A DNA stretch of 64,000 nucleotides from Orientia tsutsugamushi str. Boryong (GTDB lineage: Bacteria > Pseudomonadota > Alphaproteobacteria > Rickettsiales > Rickettsiaceae): positions 1,488,001 through 1,552,000 of the forward strand of contig NC_009488.1 in NCBI RefSeq assembly GCF_000063545.1. The letters are read 5' to 3'. The notes below the pieces were generated by a model that saw only the letters and a list, made by a program, of their open reading frames with translations, was not told the DNA's origin and searched no databases. The translations under genes were made by a program, and so were the position numbers. This document shows, one piece after another, positions 1 through 9,325 of this stretch (within the stretch, counting starts at the first letter, position 1; each line of letters begins with the position of its first letter).

Positions 1-227
1 AAAAAATAAAGAATTTTGATGAAATTTCTGATAGTGTTAAAAATAAGGCTGTAAAAAAGAAAATTTGATAACAGCACATTTGATTTAGCAATTATCATAG
101 CTAATCAAAAATTTAAAGGGGAATTTTTATAAATCATATGAAATATATGACAGTATTATTAATACAGTTACATCTATTGCATCAAAATAATCTGCTCATA
201 TAACAGTATTCAATTTAGGGTAAAGAT
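1..227. other. AT-rich stretch with possible gene-tail remnants
   Basis: No complete gene is visible. Two short open stretches on the plus strand, about 9-68 and 69-131, look like tails of a degraded coding sequence in different frames (the second ends in GEFL and a stop). They are too short to identify. The rest is non-coding sequence leading into the TPR gene. Confidence 0.25.
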
Positions 228-1124
228 ATGCTAGCAGACAAATATTTTAATAAAGGGAATTCATTTTTTCAGTTAAGAAAATATCAAAAAGCAATAAAGA
301 ATTTTGATATAGCTATTAAGTGTAATCCAGATTGTATAGAAGCTTATATTAATAAAGGAATGGCTTTAAAGGCATTATGGCAACATCAAAAAGCAATAGA
401 AACTTTTGATACTACTATTTGATATAAACCTGATTTTTCAGAAACTTATTATGCTAAAGGAATTTCTTTATACGAACTAGGACAATATCAAGAGGCAATA
501 AAGAATTATGATACAGCTATTCAATACAATCCAAATGATGCAGACTATTATATTGGTAAAGGAACTTCTTTATACGAACTAGGGCAATATCAAGAAGCAA
601 TAAAAAATTATGATGTAGCTATTAAGTATAAACCAGATTTTGTAGAAGCTTATGTTAATAAAGGAGCGTCTTTAAAGGAATTAGGGCGCAATCAAGAGGC
701 AATTGAAAATTATGATATAGCTATTAAGTATAAACCAGATTTGATAGAAGCTTATCATGCTAAAGGAAATGCTTTGAAAAATCTTGGAAAGCTACTAGAA
801 GCAATTAACAATTATGATCAAGCTATTCGATACAGCACAAATTACGCAAGCTCTTACAATAATAAAGGATCTGCTTTATGTATACTAGAACAATATCAAG
901 AGGTAATAGAGAATTTTGATTTGGCTATTAAGTATCAACCAGATTTTCCAGAGGCTTACTATAATAAAGGAATTGCTTTGAATGAATTGGGGCGACATCA
1001 AGAAGCAATTGAAAGTTGTAGCCTGGCTATCAAATATGATTCTGATAATGTGTACGCATACCAGTTAGCAAATGAACTTACAAAAAAAATTAAAAAAAGC
1101 AATCTCCGCATCATAACTGATTAA
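228..1124 (+). pseudogene. Tetratricopeptide-repeat protein, interrupted by one in-frame TGA
   Basis: The frame runs from ATG 228 to TAA 1122-1124 with a single in-frame TGA at 420-422; both halves are in the same phase. Ignoring that codon gives about 298 residues made almost entirely of eight 34-residue TPR units, recognisable by repeated AYxNKG...LG..QEAI.NYD.AIKY.PD. The stop replaces the arginine of an AIRY-type position; a later repeat has CGA there, so a single C-to-T change explains it. TPR proteins form protein-binding superhelices, and Orientia carries many, some thought to be secreted; the partner here is unknown. No signal peptide is seen. Translation could restart at the ATG at 741 to give a 127-residue fragment. 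RAGE cargo is the likely origin. Confidence 0.8.
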
Positions 1125-1200
1125 TTTTTAGAATCAAGGCACAGAGAATCAGATGTTCATAAGCTAAGAATGTTTTATTATTCTAGAATTATAAACTATA

Positions 1201-1287
1201 GTTATTTACAATGAGGTTTGAGCATAAAAAAAGCGACAATAGCATCATAAGATTTACTAACAGGATATTTTATACGCAAACTTCATT
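1201..1287 (+). mobile_element. Partial IS630-derived 97-bp MITE
   Basis: Begins directly after CTATA with GTTATTTACAATGAGG, matching the left end of the complete 97-bp copies at 8027 and 40032, and follows them through the AGGATATTTTATA segment. It breaks off at CTTCATT, where an IS5-family element starts, and its last bases (GTAAATGAC) are missing on the far side of that element. Confidence 0.75.
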
Positions 1288-2195
1288 AGACTTCTTTCGA
1301 AACTATACAATGATGTAAAATGGTGTTATAAAGATCTGATTTGAAGTAATAATGAAATTAGATCAGATTAAAGAGTTAAAGGATGAAAAATTTCGTCGAT
1401 TAACAGTAGTAAGGAAGGGAACATTCTCAAAGATGGTGGATATTTTGAGGAAAGCTGATGGTGTTAAGAAATCAAAAGGAGGGCGTAAAAATAAGCTCAA
1501 TTTGGAGGAACAGTTATTGATGGCCTTAGAATACCTTAGAGAATACCGTACTTATTTTCATATAGGTCAGAACTATGGGATTAGTGAAAGTTCAGCATAT
1601 AAAGCTGTAAAATGGGTAGAAGACACCTTAGTTAAACACCCAAACTTTGCTCTTCCAGGTCGTAAAGCTCTAATGAATAGCGATATGAATTATGAAGTAG
1701 TCTTGATTGATGCTACTGAGAGTCCAATAGAAAGACCCAAAAAAAACAAAAATTCTATTATTCAGGAAAGAAGAAAAGGCATACACTAAAGACTCAAATA
1801 GTGGTAGACAAGAAAACATACCAAGTAATATGTACAGATTTTTCTAACGGTAAAAAACATGACTTTAGATTATTTAAGGAATCCAAAATTCTTATCCATC
1901 CTAAGATTAAAGCGATTACTGATACAGGATATCAAGGTATACAAAAAATTCACAATAATTCTGCATTACCAAAGAAAAAAAGCAAGAAAAAATCCTTTAA
2001 CTAAAAATGATAAAAAGAATAATCGTAGGTTAGCAGGAGAAAGAGTTGTCAATGAAAACTTTATTGGTATGCTAAAACGGTTCAAAATTATTGCTGACAA
2101 ATATCGAAATAGACGTAAAAGATTCGGTCTTAGATTTAATTTGATCTCTGGCATTTATAATTTTGAACTACCTTAACCAGTTTCAAAAGAGGTCT
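1288..2195 (+). mobile_element. IS5-family (ISL2-like) insertion sequence, 908 bp, decayed
   Basis: Terminal inverted repeats AGACTTCTTTCGAAACT on the left and AGTTTCAAAAGAGGTCT on the right bound a two-frame transposase. ATT flanks both sides, in line with the 3-bp ANT duplications seen at other copies in this window. The flanking sequences belong to different things, however: a 97-bp MITE on the left and the 3' end of an IS630 transposase on the right. This copy may therefore be a recombination product between two IS copies rather than a simple insertion. It is one base longer than the intact copy at 50483. Confidence 0.85.
1352..2176 (+). pseudogene. IS5-family transposase (orfA + frameshifted orfB)
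   Basis: orfA (1352-1789, 145 residues) carries an N-terminal helix-turn-helix-like region (GISESSAYKAVKWVEDTL) and the first catalytic Asp in VLIDATESPIERP. As in the intact copy at 50547, the downstream DDE half lies in the -1 frame after an A-AAA-AAC slip site. Here the second half (from the GTG at 1801) carries one extra A near 1985, in the lysine-rich run, which shifts it out of frame; the remainder (RFKIIADKYRNRRKRFG...) is readable to 2176 in another phase. The enzyme is therefore probably inactive. Confidence 0.85.
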
Positions 2196-2198
2196 ATT

Positions 2199-2329
2199 TA
2201 AATCTGATAGAAAAATTTTGGGCTAATATGAAGAGGTGGATTAGACATCAAATTACTCAATTTGGTGGTAAATCTTATGATGCTATTGTCGATTTTTTCT
2301 ATGCTCAAACCTCATTGTAAATAACTATA
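2199..2329 (+). pseudogene. IS630-family transposase, C-terminal remnant and right end
   Basis: Translation gives (D)LNxIEKFWANMKRWI...GKSYDAIVDFFYAQTSL and a stop, the C-terminal end of an IS630/Tc1-type DDE transposase (the third acidic residue is the E of IEKFW). The stop codon lies in the terminal repeat CCTCATTGTAAATAACTATA. About 40 codons remain; everything upstream has been replaced by the IS5-family element. Confidence 0.75.
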
Positions 2330-2332
2330 TAT

Positions 2333-2472
2333 CAAATTTTACTGAGGTAGCATTACAACTTTTTCCTCGATTAACACATTTCATTACTTTATCTTGAAAG
2401 TCTTGGCTATATGATTTTGGCATTTCCTTTTTAGAATATTATATGCAAACTTCATTGTAAATGACTATATAA
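2333..2472 (-). pseudogene. IS630-family transposase, N-terminal remnant and end repeat
   Basis: Reading leftward from the terminal repeat at 2452-2472 gives an ATG at about 2424 followed by MPKSYSQDFQDKVMKCVNRG, the start of an IS630-type transposase with its HTH region, broken off after about 30 codons at 2333. It faces the C-terminal remnant at 2199-2329, so the two pieces come from separate or rearranged copies. Confidence 0.7.
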
Positions 2473-3053
2473 CTGGTTTAATAGAATTGGAGGAAAACGT
2501 AAGGTAAATTGGAAAAGACTAACTGAGATACTTAAAAACGCCAATTTAGGATAAGAAAAAGTATGAAAAGCATAATACAAAAGGTCTACAAGAGATATTA
2601 TGTAATATCTTTAAATATAGTTTCAATTAATAACAGTTTATTTATTGCTCTCATGTTTGTAAATGCAATTTTAGGATAAGAAACAATTAGAAATATGTAA
2701 TATACAAGTGTTATAATGGTGAATGTTCAGGTTATTACGCATAGTATTATGAAAGAATATTTGTAGAAATATGATCAATGAATAAACTGTTATTAATTGA
2801 AACTACAGATAATATATAATTATACATTATCTCCTGTATGCTTCTTATTCTCTACCTTTCATATTTTTCCTTATCCAAAATTGGCGTTAAAAGAGTAAAT
2901 TTTCCTAAAAATGGAAAGATTATCTCAATGTTCTAAACAACAAATAAGGCATAATGCTTATCTTATTTTTTCGGGAAGCCGGATGCGGTAATTCTGCAAA
3001 TCCTGTTCTGCGCGGAGGGGCCTAATTAAGCGATTGGTTAGGTCTACTCACAC
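2473..3053 (+). mobile_element. Group II intron 3' remnant (maturase tail, domains V-VI)
   Basis: The coding tail YNWFNRxGGKRK...WKRLTEILK and the following sequence match the 3' part of the intron copies at 36134 and 48128. Domain V is at about 2976-3012 (GCCGGATGCGGTAATTCTGC core), followed by the domain VI-like stem and the end CTACTCAC. Domain V has changes relative to copy A (ATCCTGTTCTG for GTCCGGTTCTG) that break pairing, so this piece is unlikely to splice. A 350-bp MITE interrupts it at 2538-2887. Nothing of the intron 5' half is present. Confidence 0.75.
2538..2887. mobile_element. IS982-derived hairpin MITE, 350 bp
   Basis: Bounded by ACGCCAATTTAGGATAAG and its inverse CTTATCCAAAATTGGCGT, the same ends as the IS982-family remnants in the window. 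A 5-bp direct repeat TAAAA (2533-2537 and 2888-2892) flanks it, and intron copy A supplies the empty site (ACTTAAAAAAGTAAA). The interior is two long arms of inverted sequence around a short centre with no transposase. A near relative sits at 59416-59790. Confidence 0.8.
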
Positions 3054-3107
3054 AATTATACTTTATATATTTCTTAATTTTTAAGTTAAATTTTAGTATA
3101 CCTTATA

Positions 3108-3734
3108 TTAAAATATCTTATAGAATTCTTGCTTTAATATAGCTTTGTAGTAATCTAGATCTATCTTTTGATCAAGTAATTCATTAATTGAAGTTACAAT
3201 AGTGTCACGGTCTCCACACGGAATTATTCCTTTAAACTTTTTTAAATCTGGACATACATTAATAGCTACTCCGTGATAAGTGATCCACTTATGTATTCGC
3301 ACTCCTATTGATGCTATTTTTTTTCTACCAAACTCACTATCTATCCAAACTCCAATAGTATCTTGAACAGTTATACCTATAATATTAAAGAACTTTAGAG
3401 AATTAATAACAAGAGAAGCAAGATTGTTTACATAATTTCTAATATCTTTTACCCTTCCGTTAGCTGCTAAATTGATAACAGGATATATTATAATTTGCCC
3501 AGGACCATGATAAGTAAACTTTCCTCCTCGATCAGTATGATGTACTGGAATATCATAGCAATTTAATAATTCATCATTCTTAGCGCTAATTCCAGCAGTA
3601 TAAACATCTTGATGCTCAAGAATAAATACAGCTTCTGAAGCAGTACCGTTTAGTATTCCTGTTAATCTTGATTTCATCATTTTATAAGCTTCGCTATATT
3701 CGATAGGATACTGAATTTCTATCCACTCTACCAT
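3108..3734 (-). CDS. lipB: Octanoyltransferase LipB
   Basis: Transfers octanoyl groups from acyl carrier protein to lipoyl-dependent enzyme domains (pyruvate and 2-oxoglutarate dehydrogenases), acting in the cytosol. The 208 residues match the usual family length. Visible family motifs are RGGKFTYHGPGQ (residues about 69-80), the substrate-site lysine in KIASIGVR, and the catalytic cysteine in IIPCGD near residue 171. It is transcribed divergently from murD, with 82 bp between the starts. The gene looks intact and ordinary. Confidence 0.95.
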   Translation of the reverse strand: MVEWIEIQYPIEYSEAYKMMKSRLTGILNGTASEAVFILEHQDVYTAGISAKNDELLNCYDIPVHHTDRGGKFTYHGPGQIIIYPVINLAANGRVKDIRNYVNNLASLVINSLKFFNIIGITVQDTIGVWIDSEFGRKKIASIGVRIHKWITYHGVAINVCPDLKKFKGIIPCGDRDTIVTSINELLDQKIDLDYYKAILKQEFYKIF

Positions 3735-3816
3735 AAGAAAAACTTTGTTTAGAAAAAATAATAATATAAAATACGCATAACTATTATCAAAAACAATTAA
3801 ATTTATTTAAAAAAAC

Positions 3817-5235
3817 GTGATTAGACTATATTCACAAAGGAATAAAAAAATAGGTGTGTTTGGATTATCTCGTACCGGTTTAGCAGTTTGTAAATCTCTA
3901 GCTGGACTGGCTGATTTAATTGTTTACGATGATTCACATGACAGTCGGAATTCTTTCTACAAACATAATATTAGTTCGAAAGATTACAAGATGATCAACA
4001 TTGATCAACCAGAATGGCAAGTATGTGACTTTATTATATTAAGCCCTGGTATACCATATTATACCACACCTCATCCTATTGTAAAGCATGCGCAAAAGTA
4101 TAACATACCAATTAAATCAGACATAGATCTTCTATATAATGAATATCCTAATCGTAAATACATTGGTATTACTGGAACAAATGGCAAAAGTACAACCTCT
4201 ACTCTTATTCATCATATTTTAACATTTACAAATGGTAAATTTGATATTGGAGGTAATATAGGTAAAGCGGTTTTATCTTTAAGAGATAATGTAGAAGGAT
4301 ATGTCTTAGAGCTTTCATCATTTCAACTAGATTTAATAACTGATCTGAAGCTAGATGTTGCAGTATTATTAAACATCACCGCTGATCATATAGATCGTTA
4401 TTATTCATTTGACCAATATATACTATCTAAGCAAAAGATACTTTCTCTTGCCACAAAAAATGGTTATGCTTTAATTAATAAAGAGTGTTCTATTATTTCT
4501 AACGCCAATTACAATACATTATATGCAAGCAAGTTTAGAAATACTACGTGTAGCTTAGAATTAATAAAGAAAGCTATAAACACTGATGAATTAAATAAAT
4601 CTATTGCAGATGAAAGTATAAATTGTCAATCTCAGCCTACATTAGTGAAATTTTCATCTCACATACCTCAACATATAAATTTTACTTCTTTACTATTAGG
4701 TAAGCATAATAATCAAAATATTGCTGCTGCTTTTTATGCATGTAAAATTTTAGGTAGAAATGAATATGATATTACTAGCGCTATAAATCAATTTCAACCT
4801 TTACCTCATCGTATGCAATATATAGGGAAAAAAAACAACATACATATTTATAATGATAGTAAGGCAACCAATGCAGATGCTGCTAGTAAAGCATTATTAA
4901 GCTTATCAAATATCTATTGGATAGCTGGAGGAGTTGCTAAAGAAGGAGGAGTTAATTCGATAGTAAATACGCTATATGAAGTTAAAAAAGCATATTTATA
5001 TGGGCAATCTAGATATGCTCTTGCAGAAACATTAAAAGGAGTAGTTGCTTTTTCAATTAATAACACCATGGAGGAAGCATTTAATCAAGCGATAATAGAT
5101 GCTGAATCTGATCAAAGTGGGCTAGATAAAAATATATTATTTGCTCCTGCTTGCGCTTCATTTGATCAGTTTAAGAACTTTGAAGATAGGGGTAATCAAT
5201 TTATAAAAATATCTCAAAAATTTATAACAGAATAA
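3817..5235 (+). CDS. murD: UDP-N-acetylmuramoyl-L-alanine--D-glutamate ligase MurD
   Basis: Cytosolic ATP-dependent ligase that adds D-glutamate to UDP-MurNAc-L-Ala in peptidoglycan precursor synthesis. The 472 residues include the N-terminal Rossmann part (VFGLSRTGLAV), the Mur-ligase P-loop GITGTNGKSTT near residue 120, HRMQYIG and NDSKATN in the central and C-terminal domains, and the closing SFDQFKNFEDRG. The start is GTG at 3817; no upstream in-frame ATG fits better. It is the first gene of a murD-ftsW-murG run with gaps of 6 and 3 bp, so co-transcription is expected. This supports a peptidoglycan-like wall in this organism. Confidence 0.95.
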   Translation: MIRLYSQRNKKIGVFGLSRTGLAVCKSLAGLADLIVYDDSHDSRNSFYKHNISSKDYKMINIDQPEWQVCDFIILSPGIPYYTTPHPIVKHAQKYNIPIKSDIDLLYNEYPNRKYIGITGTNGKSTTSTLIHHILTFTNGKFDIGGNIGKAVLSLRDNVEGYVLELSSFQLDLITDLKLDVAVLLNITADHIDRYYSFDQYILSKQKILSLATKNGYALINKECSIISNANYNTLYASKFRNTTCSLELIKKAINTDELNKSIADESINCQSQPTLVKFSSHIPQHINFTSLLLGKHNNQNIAAAFYACKILGRNEYDITSAINQFQPLPHRMQYIGKKNNIHIYNDSKATNADAASKALLSLSNIYWIAGGVAKEGGVNSIVNTLYEVKKAYLYGQSRYALAETLKGVVAFSINNTMEEAFNQAIIDAESDQSGLDKNILFAPACASFDQFKNFEDRGNQFIKISQKFITE

Positions 5236-5241
5236 AAATAT

Positions 5242-6369
5242 ATGAACTATAATTCGACTGAAAAGTTTAGAATATTATGGCGCTGGTGGAAAAGTATAGA
5301 TCAATACACGGTATTTTTATTATGTATTTTATCTGCTTTAAGCCTAATGCTAGTAACAACCTCTGGCGCTGCAGTAGCAAATAGAATAGGAGTTCCACAG
5401 TCGTATTTTGCTAGCAAGCATATATTTTATGTTGTACTAGCAGTAGGTACAACATTTGTTGTATCGTTTCTCAATAAAACTACAATAAAGCGTTTAGCTA
5501 TTTTAGGATTTATTCTAAATATTATATTATTAATATTTATTAAATTTTATGGTAATCCTATTAAGGGAGCTAAAAGGTGGATTAATATTGGAGGAATATC
5601 ATTGCAACCTTCTGAATTTGTAAAACCATTTTTTTTAGTGATTACTGGATGGCTTCTTTCAGCTATTCAAAGCAATGAAATTCGCTTTATTGTTACTATT
5701 ATCTTATATTTAATAGTAGCATTACTGCTAATTACTCAGCCTGATTTTGGTATGTTAATAACAATTTCGGTTGCATTTGGAATACAATTATTTATAGCAG
5801 GTATACCGTTACTATGGCTCTTGATTTTGATATGTATATCAATTGCTGGAACAGCAGGAGCATATTCATTATTACCGCATGTTAAGAGAAGAATTAATAG
5901 TTTTTTGGATCCAGCCAATAGCGAAAATTACCAAGTCATGAAGTCTTTACAAGCATTTAAAAATGGAGGACTATATGGCAAAGGGCCAGGAGAAGGTTTA
6001 GTCAAGCACATGTTACCTGATTCTCATACTGACTTTATTTTTGCTGTTGCTGGTGAAGAGTTAGGAGCTATAGTCTGTTTAATAATTGTAGCAATTTTTA
6101 CTTTTATTGTTATATATGGATTCATCAAATTGCTCTTTGAAGAGGATAATTATACAATTTTTGTATCTTCAGGCATACTTTCACAGTTTGGATTTCAGGC
6201 TATAGTTAATATGTGTGTTAGTACTAACCTGCTTCCAACTAAAGGTATGACTTTGCCATTTATTAGTTACGGTGGATCTTCCAGCGTCGCAGTAGCGATA
6301 GGAGTTGGAATATTACTTGCTCTTACAAGGCATAAAACTGATCTTAGTAAATATAAACTCAAGATATAA
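5242..6369 (+). CDS. ftsW: Peptidoglycan glycosyltransferase/SEDS protein FtsW
   Basis: Integral membrane SEDS-family protein that polymerises lipid II at the division site with a partner class B PBP. The 375 residues show about ten hydrophobic segments and the family signatures KGAKRWINIGGISLQPSEF (residues about 107-125) and LPFISYGGSSSVA near the C terminus. Placement between murD and murG favours FtsW over RodA. The gap to murD is 6 bp and to murG 3 bp. Confidence 0.93.
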   Translation: MNYNSTEKFRILWRWWKSIDQYTVFLLCILSALSLMLVTTSGAAVANRIGVPQSYFASKHIFYVVLAVGTTFVVSFLNKTTIKRLAILGFILNIILLIFIKFYGNPIKGAKRWINIGGISLQPSEFVKPFFLVITGWLLSAIQSNEIRFIVTIILYLIVALLLITQPDFGMLITISVAFGIQLFIAGIPLLWLLILICISIAGTAGAYSLLPHVKRRINSFLDPANSENYQVMKSLQAFKNGGLYGKGPGEGLVKHMLPDSHTDFIFAVAGEELGAIVCLIIVAIFTFIVIYGFIKLLFEEDNYTIFVSSGILSQFGFQAIVNMCVSTNLLPTKGMTLPFISYGGSSSVAVAIGVGILLALTRHKTDLSKYKLKI

Positions 6370-6372
6370 AAT

Positions 6373-7452
6373 ATGAAAACAATATTTTTAGTTGGAGGTG
6401 GAACAGGTGGGCACTTATTTCCAGCGATTGCATTAGGAGAAGAACTACAGGAGCGTGGTTATAATGTATACTTGATTACAGACACTAGGTGCGAAAAATA
6501 TCTCCTAAATTTTAATTATAGTTTTAAAATCCATATTATGAATATGGTATCCATCTCTAATACAGGGATTAAAAAACTTTATGCCTATATAAGAATATTA
6601 GCTGCTTGTATAACTGGATTCAAATTAGTCTACTCAAATTCTCCAAGCCTCATAGTAGCTTTTGGAGGATATACTATTGCTCCTATTATTATAAATGGAA
6701 TATTATTTAGAATTCCATTTATTCTACATGAGCAAAACAGTGTTTTAGGCCTAGCTAATAGGCTTTTTTTAAGATATGCTAAAGCTATAACTGTAACGTT
6801 TGCTAATACTCTCAATTTGAATAATCGCTATAAACATAAAGTAATAGTTACAGGAACTCCTGTGCGAAAAGCCTTAAGATTTACTCCAAAACGTAATTTT
6901 AACTCTAAAAATTTTCAGCTGTTAGTAATTGGAGGTAGTCAAGGAACCAAAATCTTTTCTACTCTTGTGCCTAATGCAATCAAATTACTAGTCAATTGTG
7001 ATCATGACTTTAAAATTACTATTGTTCATCAGGCTGTAGCAAAGGATATTAATTACGTTAAAGCAATGTATACTGAACTAAATATAGAGCATGAAGTGAG
7101 TGATTTTTTTTACAATATTGCTGACAAGTACAAAAATTCTCATTTAGCAATTTGCAGAGCTGGAGCATCTACTATATCTGAAATAATATCTTTATGTCAA
7201 CCTGCAATATTAGTACCATATCCTGTCTCTGCACAAAATCATCAGCTTTTTAATGCAAAAGCTATTGCAGATAATAAAGCTGGTTGGTGTATAGAGCAAA
7301 GCACTATCACACCTCATATTTTATTTGAAAAAATATTCACATTAATGCAATCACCAACATTATTAGCTTCTACTGAGTTGAAACTGAGAGAGATGAAAAT
7401 TAATGCCGAAAACCTACTAGCTAATGTGGTAGATAAATTTATAGTAACTTAG
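6373..7452 (+). CDS. murG: UDP-GlcNAc:lipid I N-acetylglucosaminyltransferase MurG
   Basis: Peripheral membrane GT28 enzyme that adds GlcNAc to lipid I to form lipid II. The glycine-rich loop [14 protein letters not shown] lies at residues 8-21, with [13 protein letters not shown] and the C-lobe acceptor region [11 protein letters not shown] also present. At 359 residues it is of normal length. It is the last gene of the cluster: murC, often found next, is replaced by mobile DNA starting 12 bp after the stop. Confidence 0.95.
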
Positions 7453-7463
7453 GTAAAATTAGA

Positions 7464-7571
7464 TATAACTAAACCACTATAAAACAGTTATATTATATAC
7501 TTTTTGAAAGGTATATCTGAGTTGTAGTGATAGCCAAACTGTTATAACTGTTTTATAGTAGTTTAGCTATA
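7464..7571. repeat. Hairpin MITE of the TATA-gCTAAAC type, about 108 bp
   Basis: The ends TAACTAAACCACTATAAAACAG and their inverse form 20-odd base-paired arms around a central segment. The same repeat occurs at 59881-59981 and in part at 49936-50004. It is flanked by TA-rich sequence as for TA-targeting elements and has no coding capacity. It begins 12 bp after the murG stop, so its transcript hairpin could also end or stabilise the operon mRNA (inference). Confidence 0.65.
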
Positions 7572-8026
7572 TATTAAAAGAAGCGTATAAATTGTTAAAA
7601 TCAAGATTTGCTTTGGTGGTAGTATCATGCAGCCAGAGGCTAGGTAAATGGCATAGTTAACATAAGTAAACTACTGATGAATGTTGTTAGTAATAAAAAG
7701 CAAAGGATACTGTAAGGCTTTGTTCAAAAGAGAAATGATCTGATTATTTGCCTTAGAACCTGACAATACGTAGACTATATGATCACATGCGGACAGGTAG
7801 AACATAACCAATTTATGTTATATAGATAGAACACAGTAAGCCTGTATCTTTTCCAATATTGAAGGTGAAATGTAAGGTAAGCTGATGAAGGTGCAAGCAG
7901 AGGAAAACAGAAAAAATGCTCCACACGAAAGTTTGAGCCTTCTGTTATGGTTTCTTATGACGAGAGAATTTGATGACACTTTGAAATTAGAAAAGCAAAA
8001 TGATGGTTATAAATTTTACAGCTATA

Positions 8027-8123
8027 GTCATTTACAATGAGGTTTGAGCATAGAAAAAAGCGACAATAGCGTCATAAGATTTACCAACAGGATATTTTAT
8101 ATGCAAACTTCATTGTAAATGAC
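8027..8123. mobile_element. IS630-derived MITE, 97 bp, complete
   Basis: GTCATTTACAATGAGG at one end and CATTGTAAATGAC at the other, flanked by TA on both sides, the usual IS630/Tc1 target. One half equals the inverted 3' end of the IS630 transposase (GGTAAATCTTATGACGC... on the reverse strand), so it is an internally deleted derivative. It splits the group II intron RNA region from its RT fragment. Confidence 0.8.
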
Positions 8124-8125
8124 TA

Positions 8126-8320
8126 CAGTGGGTTATTGATAACAAAATACATTGGTACAGTATAAACTGGAAGAAATGTAATAAAGTTGTTAAAAATTAT
8201 CGAACTCGCATCGTAAAGGCAATACAGGAAAGCAGATGGAATAAAGCAAAAGCTTTGCAATGTTTGCTTACACATATTAAACCTGTTCAACAGAAATTGT
8301 GCTTAAAGAGGCTTGAGTAA
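8126..8320 (+). pseudogene. Group II intron reverse transcriptase, N-terminal fragment
   Basis: An open frame without its own start, reading QWVIDNKIHWYSINWKKC...RIVKAIQESRWNKAKALQCLLTH and ending at TAA. The W..INW....V..LQ.RI.KA......W.K.KALQ.LLT pattern is typical of the N-terminal RT0 region of group II intron-encoded proteins. The rest of the RT domain is missing downstream. It differs from the RT copies at 36475 and 48469, so it belongs to another intron lineage, possibly the same as the HNH-type remnant at 23468. Confidence 0.65.
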
Positions 8321-8906
8321 TGTGATGCCAAAGCATCACGTACTAGTTGTATATCCAGAGGAGCTAATATGTACAGTGTGAGGTAAGCATACTAGATGAA
8401 GAGTTAGAAATCTATAGTTAGGATAGCAGCATGGAGAGAAATTGAGATGTTGGAACATATCTACAAACTTATCAAAAGGATAAGAGCAAATTATTCAAGC
8501 TGCAACGAAAGCAAATACATGGATGGCTCTGAAAGTGATAAGTCCAAAAGGCTGAGCTAGCGACCGTATAGCGAAAGCAGAATGCTTAACTGAAAACTAT
8601 AACTGATACAGTTGAACACTATAGCTGAGTGGTAGTGGCGGCATGATAATAAGTACATATTAAGTAATTGAAGAAGTACTCTCGTTCCAGAAAGAAAGAT
8701 TCTAGAGCAATGTAGATTCTATAACTAGTAAACTATGAAATAAATTGAACATGAGAGGATGACAGAGTGGTATGTCTTAGCAATGACGTAGTGTAATGCC
8801 TGTGGAGCAAACGTACCATACTGATAACAGTATTTCAACAACAATGGAGGTAATGACGAATGATAAAAATATCTATAGAATTACAAGGCATGAGAAGGAA
8901 AATATA

Positions 8907-9123
8907 GTCATCTACAATGATGTTTGAGCATAGAAAGAAGAGATAAAATAGTTAATATATAATCTGTTGGTTGTAAAGTTATTTTTCTGCTATTTTATTC
9001 TCTAGATTTAAATTCGATAGAAAAGTTTTGAGCTAATATGAAGAGGTGGATTAGAAATCAAATTACTCAATTTTATGAATCTATTATCGCTTTTTTCTAT
9101 GCTTGAACCCCATTGAAAATGAC
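8907..9123. mobile_element. IS630 deletion derivative, 217 bp
   Basis: Bounded by GTCATCTACAATGATG and the inverse end CCATTGAAAATGAC, with TA on each side. It retains a longer piece of the transposase 3' end than the 97-bp MITEs (LNSIEKF*ANMKRWIRNQITQF, with a stop at the W). It sits inside the group II intron RT remnant. Confidence 0.75.
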
Positions 9124-9322
9124 TATATATCTTATCAACCAAATATTACGAGCTGCTGGATAAATTACTTTAGTGTTGGTAACTCTAGCAGTTGTTTTGG
9201 ATATGTAAGCGACTTGATAGAGAAGAAAGTAGGATATCATCTAATGCAATTACGTGAATTGAGAAGGCTTATGCTGAAAAAGGTGGCGTAGAAGAGAATT
9301 ATATGAGAAGATTGGATTATAT
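9124..9322 (+). pseudogene. Group II intron maturase-domain fragment
   Basis: Reads INQILR/ITSCWINYFSVGNSSSCFGYVSDLIEKKVGYHLMQLR, the GIIM maturase region (LNPILRGWxNYFxVGxSSxCFxxVxDWVEKKVRRHLM in relatives). A frameshift and an IS insertion follow; the frame resumes at 10383 as DYQIPYYRSLKAI, the usual end of this domain. An ATG at 9103 belongs to the adjoining IS630 end and is not a gene start. Confidence 0.6.
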
Positions 9323-9325
9323 AAT

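Noticed and set aside
420..422. TGA read as tryptophan or selenocysteine in the TPR and traB-like genes
   Set aside because: All intact core genes here use TGG for Trp and TGA as stop, and the expected residue is Arg; simple nonsense mutation is the better explanation.
228..1124. CRISPR-like regular repetition
   Set aside because: The ~102-bp periodicity is the 34-residue TPR unit in a coding frame; no spacer-repeat pattern occurs anywhere in the window.
1966..2154. Open frame on the strand opposite the transposase (also at 9367, 39136, 50086, 51145, 61730)
   Set aside because: It is the mirror frame of the IS5-family orfB and recurs only because the IS recurs; there is no SD and no known domain.
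9103..9291. 62-codon open frame
   Set aside because: Starts in an IS630 end and continues into a group II intron maturase remnant; it is a chimera, not a gene.
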